DNA of 64,000 bases from Clitopilus passeckerianus (GCA_944990035.1 CALYLX010000003.1:48291-112290), one strand, 5' to 3'; positions 46,423 through 58,260 are shown, counted from the first letter of the stretch. Numbers and translations: made by a program. Notes: generated by a model not told the origin, from the sequence alone.

Positions 46423-47329
46423 TTAGAGGTACACAGGTAACATTACAAAATGTTCATGCCCCTCAGGAAGAACTCCAAGAGGCCACCTTTCTCCGTGAGT
46501 CTTCTCGAAATGGGCAACCGCAGCATCTGGCTCGGTGTGGTCCACCCAGAAATCAGTGAAAGCAGCACAGACTACTCCAGAAGAAGCTGCCGCCCCTTCA
46601 AAAACCGAACCATGAAGCGGGGTATCTTTGAGATAGTTTACAATGCCAGACTTCACAATGATCTCTGCGTTTTTCTTGATGAAGTCGAAGTCTAGGTTCT
46701 TCAGTTTAACGCCTGTTCTCTTATGGGTCAAACGGACAGGCATGAGGGGCGGGGACGATGCATACCAGCATACTTAGCGACGGTTAAACATGCGGCTGGA
46801 TGAGTCGAGGCTAGGCCGATAGCATTGATGTTGAAATGGGGCCCAGGCAGCTGCCTCACCATCGCTGTGGCGTATCCTCGATGACGATGGTTTGACGAAA
46901 CCACAAGCTGAGTTATCCAGCAAATGCATGTCTCTACAGTAGTTACTTGTCTCAGGAACGATGAAAGAGCCTTTCATAGATATGAAATTACTTGCCATGA
47001 TATGTCCAGACCGTGGCGAAGACGTGGCCAATCAACTCCCCATCCTTCACGCAGGTCACTAGAAGAGTATTTTCTGGATCGGCCAGACACTGCTCTCTCA
47101 AGCGATTGTCCGGCATCTTCACTCTGTTACCTAGCTCACCATTCAATCTACACGCGGTTTCATTGCTTTGACAGGGCTCACCTGGTGTAAGAGGTGCAGG
47201 CGCTAGAGGGCCCCAGATGCCATAGTTGGCTGCGAACAGTCGATTGCAAGACCTGAGCAAGTCATCTGATACATCCCTTCCCTCATAGAACCGAAAGGTT
47301 GCATTGCCCTCTGATGACATGGCATCCAT
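46423..47329 (-). CDS. GNAT-family N-acetyltransferase
   Basis: GNAT enzymes move an acetyl group from acetyl-CoA to an amine; the substrate here is unknown. The protein starts MDAMSSEGNATFRFYEGRD. The central beta strands are DPENTLLVTCVKDGELIGH and VFATVWTYH; motif A follows with WITQLVVSSNHRHRGYATAMV, whose RHRGYA is the pyrophosphate-binding Q/RxxGxG/A loop. The C-terminal part (VKLKNLDFDFIKKNAEII to EHFVMLPVYL) is a fungal extension. The intron at 46995-46934 must be GC-AG (donor G|GCAAGT) to keep the phase; a canonical GT donor would put the rest out of frame. The other two introns are GT-AG. Confidence 0.82.
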
Positions 47330-47586
47330 TGAATAGGTCGGCTGATGTTCGAGTGAAATGGGATCGGTTGATCGGCGTCACGGTGTTACTGAATTCTAAA
47401 TCCGCTTCTCTGGCTCGAGGGATTCAAGCATTTGCGAAATCAAACAGTTGCAAGTCACACGATGAACAACGCAAGCAAGGTATATTCAGTCAATTTAAAT
47501 AAGATCCGAATCGACAACGTAGGTATATTTTTCTAGCCAAGATCACTGAAACTCGAGTGGGACGAACGACTTAGAATGGCCACCAT

Positions 47587-48674
47587 TTACGAAGTGATGT
47601 CGGAGGTGGAGTATAAGCAGTACTAGGATAGAGTATCAGCATCTGTCGCAAAAAGGTCGAAGTGGTGTTCCACGTACCTTGCTGTCAGGTCCGCTACCGT
47701 TAGTGGGGGGCTCATCACCGTCATCGTTGCCGATGTACTTCTGGCAGATGGTGCTGACGCTCTGGGCCTTGGTAGTCCTGATTTTGGCGGTACTACAGGA
47801 TCTCATTAGACGAGATAAAGTGGAATAGGGGCTGGTTGAACTCACTCTCCGTAGTTAGTGTTGATACCAACAAGAGCTTTTCCGCTCACGGCCCAGACGT
47901 CGTTGATCTCGACGTGACGAGCGTATTGAGTGCCACAGTTTCCACACTGAATCAGAAAATGAGATATAGGTCACCTGAACATTGAGTGCATAGACTTACG
48001 CTGCGGTACAGCTTGCCGAAGTCCTCGACGTAGAACTGGGTAAAGATGAGTACGAGGCTGAGTCGCACCAAGGGTGAGAGTACACACGGAGTTGATGATG
48101 ACGGTTCCTCCACCATTGTGCTGAACGACTTTGTCGGAAGCGTGCTTGGCCTATAAAAACAGCAATTCAATCACTCAAGTATGTCAAACCAGTGTAGGGG
48201 CCACTTACACCACCATAGTTGATGCGAGAGGTACCGCTCTTCTGCTTGATAGTGATAGCATCCTCGCAGACATCTTCGAAGAAGACGTGATCCAGAGTGC
48301 AAGAACCAAGACAGTGGATTCCCTCAGACTGGTTGGCACCGATGACTACTCGGCTGAGAGTTGCGCCTTCCTCCAGCAAGAAGACAGCATCAGAGTCGCC
48401 TCCCTCGCTTTGGCCGTTGCAACCACCAGAGCCTCGGTCGTAGCGGGTGTACGCAGCAGGTGGGGTGAAGGTTTGGCCTGCAGCGATAGTGATGGGCTTG
48501 CTGAGCGAGCTGGTCGTTGGGGGTGACGGGAAGACGTTGGTAGCGGTGCGACGCTCCAAGCTAGAATACCGACGATTCTGAGTTGGGTTTGAGCATGGTA
48601 GATCGTATGTATACTCACGGGTTTGCCAGGGCAGGAGCGAGAGCGACAAGAGCAACGAACAAGGCAGAGATCAT
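47587..48674 (-). CDS. Secreted PL3 pectate lyase
   Basis: The enzyme cleaves de-esterified polygalacturonate by beta-elimination and needs calcium. The signal peptide is [18 protein letters not shown]; after intron 1 LERR gives a likely Kex2-type processing site (Arg-Arg). The right-handed parallel beta-helix motifs of PL3 follow: [58 protein letters not shown], then [50 protein letters not shown] and VGINTNYGD. The mature chain ends [11 protein letters not shown], and Cys residues fit the family. A TATA-like TATATAA lies about 60 bases upstream of the start, in the style of the secreted array. Confidence 0.92.
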
Positions 48675-49669
48675 CTTGTACTTTTGGAAGCTGAGAGGCG
48701 TTTGAACCTTGGTGTTTGCAAGTCGATACATGGTCGTTATATAGCCTGTGCGAGATCCGTCCTTCGAGAGAAACGGATTGCGGCGGCCCGCTGAAATTGT
48801 CTGGTCGATTTGAAGAACATTACCCTGGTTGCCATATGCTGAGGCGTTGGTTGAAAGTTAAGGTTGCAATTGAATTGCGGCTACTGCAGCCGGCCCGTCG
48901 CATTGCAGGGAAGCTTGCCGTCACCTGGCCTTTGTTAGGACTCGGATATTTACTGTCAACGCAGAGCGTGTTTATGACATATAAGACTGGGAGTTCTTCG
49001 TCCTAGAATGGTATTGCGGATCAACGAAATAGACACGACCGAGGCAAAACATCGGATCCTTCTGTAGGCACCTGTGATACTACTGCAAGGTTTTACGGCT
49101 TCAAGAGTGCGATAGAACGGGGCATTGAAATCATGTACTCTTTGCCAAGACCATGCAAACGGACCATGAAAGCGGACCGTGCTCGCAGCTGGTCTTTTCT
49201 GAGGCCACGAGATCCATTGCAGAGGCCACATCTTAATATATGTGGGGAACAGTCTTGCAGCATTGGAGCCGCAGAAGCCGAGTGATTGTAGGCAGCCCTC
49301 CTACTGATACAACTCTGTCCATAGCTTGATTTCTTTGAAAGTAGCAGCGAAAGGTCGGCCCTCGCAACATCCCTGACGGAAATTGTTGCCCATGAGACCA
49401 GTTACACCCTGAAAGGCTGGTAGATTTCGGGGATCATTTTAAGATTTCATGTCATTCGACTGGGTCAATTCTCTTGGAAATGCGGGGAATTAGAGTTTTT
49501 GTCGACATTGCATCCTTTGCAGAGTTCTCGTCCTGCGAGGGACCGCAAGAACGGAGTCTTTTCCAATTACATCAACGAAGCTCAGAAAGGCAGTCGGTTC
49601 TCACGCGAAAACCTCTCCTGCATTTTCCGGACTTGCCAACTTTTGCTAGCACGAACACCGTCGGACACT
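48675..49669. other. Divergent intergenic region (PL3 / QCR6)
   Basis: About 1 kb holding the promoter of the pectate lyase and that of QCR6. A minus-strand frame at 48956-49231 has no ATG-led exon structure and no recognised family. Confidence 0.4.
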
Positions 49670-50300
49670 ATGAGCAACGCTATTTCTTCTTTCTTTTCTT
49701 CCTTCATTTCCACCGTTCACGCGGACTCTGAGGAGCCTGCTGATAAGGCCGTCGACAACCAGGCGGAGGCTGAGGAAGCCCCTGCAGAGGAGGAGGAAGA
49801 GGAGGAACCCGAAGATGTACACGATTCGTCCACCTACATGGATATGCACCTTTCTAACGACCTTCGGACTTCTTTTAGATCCACCCAGCTCTTAAGGACG
49901 AATGCAAGGAAAGCAAGTGCGCGGCAGCAGCTAAGCACTTCGAGCACTGTCAGGAGAAAGTTCAAGGCGGCGAAGGATTCAAGGGCGAGGATTGTGTTGA
50001 GGAACTGTACGTGTTCTAGTAATTCCGAGCAAGCGTTATTTTTCTAACATTTCTTGCAGTTGTAAGTAAACCCATGTTTCCGGGAAGGTCAACTAATAAC
50101 TTGTCCTCCGAACTTTCCGTTCACCAGTCCAGTAAGCCCAGCTTTCCTTTTCGTTCACGAGCCTCCTCCTAACCAATTTATTCCCTCTAGCATGATGCAC
50201 TGTATAGATGTTGGTCTCATCCTTGACTTTAACCACGTCCGAAAGCTAATCATATACTCAGGACTGTGCTGCACCAAAACTCTTCGGCAAGCTTCGCTGA
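49670..50300 (+). CDS. QCR6: Cytochrome bc1 hinge protein (subunit 6)
   Basis: The acidic hinge subunit of respiratory complex III sits on the intermembrane side and helps the interaction of cytochrome c1 with cytochrome c. The start is MSNAISSFFSSFIS; an acidic run (EEAPAEEEEEEEPED) precedes the two-helix hairpin with the paired Cys motifs DECKESKC, FEHCQEKV, DCVEEL, HMMHC and IDDCAAP, ending KLFGKLR. Exons 49670-49816, 49879-50006, 50191-50209 and 50262-50300 are clear. Between the second and third, six bases coding for the end of Leu, Phe and the start of His must be supplied. Only 50060-50061 (TT) plus 50128-50131 (TCCA) fit with good splice signals. The complete reading gives 112 aa. Confidence 0.88.
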
Positions 50301-50964
50301 TCTCTTCCAGGTCCGGTTGCCACCATTCTTTTAGGTGAGAAGAGCCCATACTCATTATTTATGCTTTTCTGACAACCTTGTAGAGGGGGCCATTTAGATA
50401 TACTTGCTGCTCTGGTATTCCTCCCTAATAATATATCTGTTCAACGCTCTATCGGTCCTCAAATCCAAACACCCTTGCCATTCGCTGAGAATAACTCAAA
50501 ACCATACAAGCATTAAGCTACATGATGCCGACGCGAAGTCACGAAATTCTGTGTCAGTGACTTTGGGACCGCGACCAAATTGTCTCGTGTCTTGACGCCG
50601 AGTAGACGAGAACACTCAGGAGCCTATCGGGACACGTCGTCAACTTGCGTCTGGAGACCACGAGAAATGTGAATCTTCTGAACATGGGCATCGGTCCAAC
50701 CCCGTACCTTGTATGTGTGAGCTGCCTGCTTGCTTTCGGACCTCAGACCTTAGGTGAGGGGTGAACGGCCATTCTACCATGGCGTTGACAAAATGGCGCC
50801 GGGAATTTTGATCAGAGATTTTTTGTGTTTCCACCGGTCGCAGTGTTATTACTTAGCGCAGTCATCATCTTCGCCGAGACGATATCCTCTTCTCAAACTT
50901 TGCCAGTTAGTTTCGAAGGCGAGCTGGAGTTGGTCGTTATTTTGCAAGGAAAACACGAATGCAT
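50301..50964. other. Intergenic stretch before tRNA-Ile
   Basis: About 660 bases without a recognised gene. Confidence 0.4.
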
Positions 50965-51038
50965 GGCCGACTAGCTCAGTTGGTTAGAGCGTCGTGCTAA
51001 TAACGCGAAGGTCTTGGGTTCGATCCCCACGTTGGCCA
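50965..51038 (+). tRNA. tRNA-Ile (AAT)
   Basis: A complete cloverleaf: acceptor GGCCGAC pairs with GTTGGCC and the discriminator base is A at 51038. The D arm is AGCTCAGTTGGTTAGAGCG, the anticodon loop CTAATAA with anticodon AAT, and the T arm GGTTCGATCCC. It has no intron. Confidence 0.95.
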
Positions 51039-51186
51039 ATATTTTACCTGTTTTGTTTTATTGGATGATATTGGATGAACATTGAATCCCACGTTGAACT
51101 CGCAATATAACGTTTGTCGTTCAGCACACAGACCCTTTTCGATCAACATTTTATGATACATTAACTATGTTATACAATCTCTGATA

Positions 51187-53292
51187 TCACTCCTCTCCAG
51201 GAAGAAGTGTACGAAGGGCAAGTAGCTTATCCCATAGTTTATCCTGCTCCCACCCTACTGAAGCATCCTCTTTCAAAACCAAGACATCCCGAACATCGCG
51301 TTTCTCCTCGCCACTTTCTACCTTGACAGTTTCTTGCTTGATGGTGTCCAGCCAGCGTCTTGCTGCCTCGGCCTCGTTGGACTCCAGCGCCGATAACCTG
51401 AGCGACCAAATTAGCCTGTCCGAGGCGTGTGTGATATATCCTGTTCACAACATTTGCTCTCATGAGCCCAACTTCGCTCAGATATCAGGGTAAGAAAAGC
51501 ATTTACCTCCAATGTACCCCTTCTCCGGCGCCCACCTCATGGTATACCTCAACACCGGGAACCCCTCCTTAGCCAAATCCCTAGCCAGCAACCTATCGGA
51601 GAGATACACCTGCCCGGTGCTCAAGATCTCTCCCGTCACCTTCATCAACTCATCTTCGCTCATATCCTTCTTCAGCTTCTCGACATCCCAAGCCCTCATC
51701 AGGCCCTCCGCGACCTCCTTAGGCATATACCTCAGCAGATTGGGCAAAATATGATCTTTGTCAGGGATCGGATGTGCAATCCCATATAGGTACCATTCTT
51801 CCAGCATGTCGCCTAGAATGATGCTGCGTACGCCATGAGCTTTGAGCCCTTTCGCAAGTTCGCCTGAGCGCTGCCATGTCATTGGGTCTGGTGAGACTGG
51901 AATCCAGTCACCGTCGGAGCAGCCGCGGAAGGTCCCTAGACCAAGAGGCATCCCATCCTCGATAGCGAAAACGATGGACGAGGAGACCTTGGCTGGATCA
52001 CGGAGAATTTCAAGGATATCTGGTGAAGAGGGATCGAGATTGAGAGCGCGGCAAAGGGCCTCGAACTGCTCTTGATAAGCGGCGGGTGTGAATGGCGATG
52101 TCCTACAGAATGATGAGTTCCTGGTGCGTCAAGTCCTGAAGCGTGGCACGTACAATATAGCATTCGATTGGAGCATCGCAGAGTGGAAGGGCGCTTGTAG
52201 TCCATCTGGGAGCCTCGAGGCTTTGTGGAGGAGTACATGAACAGAATAAGAGCCTGCCAAGAATATTAACGAAGCTGCCAGGGCTGAACTACTCGACCGA
52301 CTTGCCTGCAGAAAGGCCCGTAATTTGTATATCATTCGGATCACCTGCGAAAGGAGCCAACATTCAGTCATATTGACGTAGGTCTAGGAAGGGGACATGC
52401 TCGTACCTCCGAAGGATTGGATGTTGTTCTTGATCCATTCCAACGCAAGCCATTGATCTTTAAAACCGTAGTTTCCCGATAGACCTGGTTTCTCTGCTGC
52501 CAGAAAGCCGAACGCAGAGACTCGATAGCCAATGTTGACCCAGACCTCATCCCGTTCAGCGGCAAGGTATTCTTGCTGTGAGCTGAGGCTATGAGGAGAC
52601 CCAAATTGCAAGAATCTTTATGGATCTCGAAGGTAAGGATGATATTTCAAGCGCACGTATTATAGAGACCGACCCTCCATGGATGTAAACACAGGTTGGG
52701 AGTAGCTTCGCTTGAGTTGGGAAGGATGGTGGAGAAACGATATTGAGGAAGAGGCTAGCAAGCCAATCACCATTAAACGAAGTCCAATAAAGTCGATATA
52801 TGCGCACCAGTCCTCCGATGGTCCTCCTAGACCAACTTTATCCTCATAGGGCAGATCTGTGGAGAGTATTAGAGCTATTAGAGGCACCAACGGAACCTGA
52901 GCACACCTTTAGCTTGGCCATCGTTCCTAGGTTGAACACAGTCTACAAAACGGAGTCAGATCCTCCACCTCTTCAAGCTCGCAACACGTTCTAGAGCTAA
53001 CATTTTGATTCATAGACGTATTCCTTCCCTTCTTCATATTTGAAGTCATCTGGTAGGGGTACAGGGTCTTCAAATCGTTTCGGTGGTAAAGCATAAGGAA
53101 CCTCTAAACGATGCCATTTGGCGGTTCAGCATCATTCACGAGTACACCTCCCGAAGACAACTTGCCTAGGAATACAGCAGATCCATTCTTTGCTCTTCCT
53201 CCAGTTACAGCGCCATATCTCGTCTGCGCCGTAACACGTTCCTTCGTCGCAGCAAGTTCATCAGGCAGATGGAGATTTCTACGGACTCGCAT
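51187..53292 (-). CDS. Type-B carboxylesterase/lipase family protein
   Basis: An alpha/beta-hydrolase that cleaves carboxylic esters. The start is MRVRRNLHLPDELAA, followed by RYGAVTGGRAKNGSAVF and VPYALPPKRFEDP, the usual opening of this family. Later NIGYRVSAFGFLAAEKPG and NYGFKDQWLALEWIKNNI are the strand and helix before the nucleophile elbow. The elbow is GLSAGSYSVH, so the catalytic Ser lies in GLSAG, split by an intron. C-terminal parts include GDMLEEWYLYGIAHPIPDK and an unusual charged tail (KEDASVGWEQDKLWDKLLAL). No signal peptide is apparent, suggesting an intracellular enzyme. Several introns were inferred but not all edges were fixed. Confidence 0.82.
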
Positions 53293-53653
53293 CTTGGCAG
53301 TTGTGGGGTAGATTTGGACCAAATCAGGGCTTGTAGTCCTCCCCTATTAATACGGCTTGGTTGACGTGAGCACAGCTCATGTGGCCAACCTTCTTTATGG
53401 ATTGGGATCATCGTTGCTGCGATGAACGTTCAACCGAACAACCGAGCACCACTTGAGGACTCTTTTGATGGGTTTAGCTCCTTACACTCCTAGGAAGTGT
53501 GGCCTCCACGCCTCCAGCTCAGATGGTTTGCGAGAGCGCTATTCCGAATTCAAGCTTCCAATTCTAGCATGCTTAAAGAGCTCGTAATAAATAGTCCTTT
53601 GGCGAACGCTACTATATTTTGTACTGGAAATACATGCAGAATACCTATTTTGT
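53293..53653. other. Intergenic region
   Basis: About 360 bases: carboxylesterase promoter and STT3 3' flank. Nothing else recognised. Confidence 0.4.
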
Positions 53654-56468
53654 CTACACAGCAATGGCCCTCCGCCTAGAAACAGGTTTCGTCCTCTTCC
53701 TCTTCTTGCCCTGCGCGAACGCATTGGCAGTTTTGTGGTCCCGACCCAAAAGATCTGGCTTCTTGACTTCATAGATACGGACCTGCGCAGACAAAGCATC
53801 AGCATCTTGCCCATCACCAGAGAGAGAGAGAGAGAGAGAGAAAATACTTACAATCCAATTCTCAGAAGTGAACGCCTCCTCCAGAACGTCCAATGTCGGT
53901 CCCTGCTTGGGCATATTCTGATTCCTGACCCTATCCTGCGGTTGCGAGTTGCCGAACAACTCAGCGAACCTGTAGTAGCTCATCTTGTACATCAAGCTCT
54001 CTCTCATAGTCTTGCTTGCATGTTCGTCCACACGGTATTCACCGCTTGGGGTGAAGTAGTTGGGCTCTTGAATGTCCTCGGGCCAGACACCTTGGGCGAT
54101 ACGAACCATCCAGAGGAACTTGTTGATGTCGTCGCCAGAGTATCCGATGAGACCACCGAAAATGACGAGGACGTAGTCGACGTCGTGCTTGAGCAGGATG
54201 GGGTATGCGTTCTCCTCGTTGGAGGCCATGGCCTTACCGACGGTAGCAATATGGGCTAGAAAATTATTCATTTAGAATCCCTCCAAAATAAAGAATAGCC
54301 AAGAACTTACTATTATTCCAGGTATTGTTATCAACCAACGTCGGCCTGTCAGCCATACCAGCAATCTGGTATCCGTAATCCCACCAACTCATGACAACAG
54401 CATCCTCCTTGGTGTTCATCCTCAACCAGTAATACGCCTCACGGAAGTCATCAATGATATGAGGGCTTCCATCAGGGTTCGTCGAGCTCAACACAACGGA
54501 GGGTGAGGAATAGGCGGTGGAGGTGACCCAAGTACAATGGTGAACGAAGAACGCCAACATGCACAAGGTGTTGAAGATGACCATGATACGGGTGTCCAAG
54601 CCGAAGATGCCCGCCTTGCGCTTGGCTGCTTGGGCGGTGGAAGAGTTGGGTGCAACAGCTGCCTTTGCAGCAGTGGCGAGGTCGCCGAGGGTGGATGAGG
54701 CAGCCTGCTGCTCAGCGGCTTTCTTGGCTTTCTTGGAGGGAGTGGCACTGTTGGTATCTGCGGCACCAGAGGCGGCAGCATCAGCGACCGCAGCCTGAGG
54801 AGCTTCGTCGACGTTTTCTTCTGGTTCCTCGGGGTCAACGAAGGTATCCAACAGGGTGCTCACAGCAACAGCGCTGGCAACACAGACAACGGGTGTCAAA
54901 GTCAACATCAGACGAACCATGACGCCAGCGAAGTAGCTGGACACAACGGCATAGATGATGACGAAGATATGCTCATCGCGGAGTTCGCGGAAGCAAAGGA
55001 AGACACCAGCGGGGAAGAGGAAGATGAGGAATTGGAGATCCATAAAGAATGCGGGCCATGCGGTAGGCTGGTGTTCAGAAACGGATGCAATGATGGGGAT
55101 GTATTTTTTGGCATAGCCAGTATCCCAGAGAGAGTAGAAACGACCGGTCCAAGGTGCAATCCAGCCCTTGTAGGTAAGGAACACGAAGGCGAATACACCG
55201 AGGACACCAGTGCCTGCGACGCCATAGACGAGGATGTCCTTGAATTGTTGGGAGGAAGTATGAGCGCGGACGATTTGAGTGAAGGCGACAATTTGGAGCA
55301 AGCCAAAGACACCTGGTTATTGGGCGAGATGAGTTTGATATCCTATTGTTTATTTGGTGGGATTATCTTACCAAGAGCGGCCATGTGCTCGCTAGTCCGG
55401 ACGGGTTGGAAGCCAACGAAGGGGACTTGCATGCTGGAAAGAGTACCGATGGCATACCATGACGAGTACCCAACATACAGCCTCGGGCTGTAGCGGCCCA
55501 TAAGGATGAGGACAAGGGCATGTAGAGGGATCATATTTGTGATGAATGCATAACCACCTAATCCACAATCAAATCAATAAAATGCCACTCAAGGTGGCCA
55601 AGCAGACTTACCCCATGCTGCAACCATGTAGAAGTAGAAAATAGCGGTGACGGTACCCCACATCGCACTTCCTTGCTTGAGAGCCTTGATCCAAGCATAG
55701 AAGGTGAACATGAGGAGGAAGATTGCAATAGCCTCGTTGTCGTACGACCCAGCGACGGAACGAGAAATGTAACCGGGGGCGATACCAATGAAAGCAGCAG
55801 CGAGAAGACCAGCACTTGAATCCTTCATTTCCTTGGTGAACCTATGGCTGTTGTCAGAAATGAAAGGTGAGTAATGCGGCAAGGCATGACGTACATGTAG
55901 GTTGCCCAAGCTGTGAACGCGCTAAAACCGGGTGCGAGAAGAACACAGATATTGCGAATATCGACGGGAAGATTGATAGCATGAAGAATATTGTAGATGA
56001 CGCCGGACGTGGCCATAAGACCTGGGTAGACGGTACCACCGACGACTCGGCCTAATGGGTACCACGCCGTAGGATCGAACCAGTTCCAGAATTCCTGTCA
56101 CAATATGAGTAAAGTGGTCTCCTGTTGGCGTAGAAAGAGGGCATACATAGAAGCCTTTTGCAGCTAGAACTCTGGTAGCACGACTGTACCAAGAATATGT
56201 CCATAACTTTGTCCAAACTCGATCAGGTGGCAGCACTCACTAGTTGAACCATGGATCGCTATTTGGTGGATCAGCCATGTGTTGAGTATAGGGATAGAGA
56301 CAGTACTCACAATTCATGGATGATACTCTCAAAATTAACCACAGCAAACAAACGAGAAGCAATAGCAGCGCCCGAAATAAGAGCAAGAGCAACAATCCTG
56401 AGAAGGGAAGCAGTATTTGCAACTGTCGCCGGACTCAAGTCCGACGGTAATGAGTAGGCCTTGGGCAT
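53654..56468 (-). CDS. STT3: Oligosaccharyltransferase catalytic subunit STT3
   Basis: STT3 transfers the dolichol-linked glycan to Asn-X-Ser/Thr in the ER lumen. The start [12 protein letters not shown] leads to TM1. Motifs in order: HEFDPWFNYR (metal-binding D of the first acidic motif, most of it on an 18-nt exon at 56258-56241), [13 protein letters not shown] (second acidic motif region), [15 protein letters not shown] (SVSE-like loop), and the catalytic [20 protein letters not shown]. Many TM segments lie between. A Gln/Ala/Thr-rich insertion ([19 protein letters not shown]) follows TM11, and the protein ends with a basic tail KKRKRTKP. The intron at 53858-53792 contains a GA microsatellite and is open in frame. 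About ten exons; not all edges were fixed. Confidence 0.92.
53819..53841. repeat. GA microsatellite inside an STT3 intron
   Basis: About eleven uninterrupted AG units lie near the 5' splice site (on the minus strand, CT units) of the last STT3 intron. No other simple repeat of this length was noticed in the window. Confidence 0.9.
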
Positions 56469-56744
56469 GTTGTTTAGCCCTCCGTCGTCGTCCTCTGCAG
56501 CGTGGTCACAGTCGTCGACGGTGTTGGTGGTGGTCTTGATGAACCTGGAGTTTGCGTAGCTCGTTACTCCAGAAATTCCCGTCGACGTGTCGCAATGTGT
56601 ATTGCCTATTTTGGGAATGATCTGCTGATGTAAGCTGCTCTATCTTTAGCCCCTGCAATTCCGGACGGTTAAACCTTGAGCAAAGCCTTACCGGTATCTT
56701 TGAATCCAAGCAATGGGCCCCTATCTGCTCTCTGACTCGTTCTC

Positions 56745-58260
56745 ATGCCTGCGAAGCGTGTGCTGATAGGGTTTGGTGTCGATGTGGATGCTGTAGCTGG
56801 GTGGTAGGTCACCGTTTGAGGCAACTATGCACGAAATTGATGGATTCTTAGGCTGGGATCTTATGGAGGCGAAGATTCACCGTTGGATATATCTAGAGTG
56901 GGTTCTTTGGCAGCAAAAAAATTCGACGGCACTGATATCTTGATATAAGGGTATCTATGCCGGAGAAGTTGGCACCCCACGCCTCCTCAAGTTATTTGCG
57001 AAGTACAACATCAAAACAACATGGTTCATTCCGGGTAATCGCGTCCTTTCTTTCAGGTTGAACGCGTTTCTGACAATGCGTACATTCAGGACATAGCTTG
57101 GAGACTTTTCCTGACGAAATGGCAGCTGTCCGAGATGCTGGCCATTAGATGTAACTACTTCCCGGGACTTGACTTTGCTGCCTTCTAATACCTGATCCAT
57201 CTTCATCAGTGGACTACATGGGTACTCTCATGAGGTAAGTGACTCATTTATTCTCCCGTTTCTTCTCTAAATCGATGGTGCTAGAATCCTACAGCTATGA
57301 CTGTTCAACAACAGAAGGATATCTTGGACCACACCTATAACCTACTTACGAAGTTTAATCATGGTGTTCCACCAAAGGTATTCTCCCGCCGGTTTAGCTT
57401 GGCCCCACCTAGGCTAATCTCTTTCCATAGGGCAGTGTGGCTTCATGGTGGGAAACCAGTAAAGAAGGCACGGAGCTTCTTCTGGACAAAGGTATCGAGT
57501 ATGGTGCGTCATCCTTGTCGGGTCACCTATCCTTAAGCCTTGATCCCGAACCAATTTGGTAGACCACTCCAACATGGCTCGAGAGTAAGTGTATCTGTCT
57601 AGCCCGTTATTTCAATCATATTTACATTACTTCTAGTTGCCATGCTTTCTACCTCCGCGATGAAGACACCTGGGCAAAGATCGACTATACGAAGGAAGCC
57701 AAGACTTGGATGACGCCTCTCAAACGAGGTAAAGAGACCGGTCTGGTCTGCATTCCTGCAAACTGGTACCTGGATGATCTGCCACCGATGATGTACGCTT
57801 TCCTACACCACCCCTTGCCATCTTTTTGAGAGGCTGATCATCCACCGTTCTCGCCAGGTTTGTCAAGAACTCTCCCGATTCCCATGGATGGGTCAATCCT
57901 CGCGATATCGAGGATATCTGGAAAGATATGTTCACCTACTGCTACCGGTGAGATAGATATACTCAACGCGGTGTCACCATACTTATGAACTCACTTTAGA
58001 GAGGAAGAAGAGTTCATCTTCCCCATCACGATTCATCCTGATGTCAGCGGACGCCCTCAAGTCCTGCTTATGCTTGTGAGTTGTTCCCCAACTGAAATAT
58101 GCCGTTCAATATTGACTCGCGATATATAGGAACGCTTCATCGAATGGGTAAACACCCATGCAAACGTCGAGTGGGTTCGATGATCGACATGGCGCGCGAG
58201 TTCCGGGAGAAGAACCAGCCTCAGGAAGGGGCGCGTATGCCAAAGGGATTTTCTCAATAG
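56745..58260 (+). pseudogene. Polysaccharide deacetylase-like gene with two lesions
   Basis: The reading starts MPAKRVLIGFGVDVDAVAGW and continues over about nine exons: LGSYGGEDSPLDISR, GIYAGEVGTPRLLKLF, TTWFIPGHSLETFPDE, then GLHGYSHE, NPTAMTVQQQKDIL, WWETSKEGTELLLDKG, HSNMARDCHAFYLRD, DDLPPMM, FVKNSPDSHGW and TIHPDVSGRPQVLL. This is the NodB-fold family of amidohydrolase/deacetylases (PuuE-like group). In exon 4 the codon after Gly-His in the conserved GHEIGLHGYSHE segment is TAG (57146-57148) where GAG is expected. In the last exon VEWV is followed by a one-base loss near 58180, after which MIDMAREFREKN to PKGFSQ is read in another frame. All splice sites are intact, so the decay looks recent. 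A sequencing error cannot be excluded for either lesion alone. Confidence 0.82.

Noticed and set aside
54559..55493. Long plus-strand open frames opposite STT3
   Set aside because: They mirror the GC-rich codons of STT3 and have no start context or domain.
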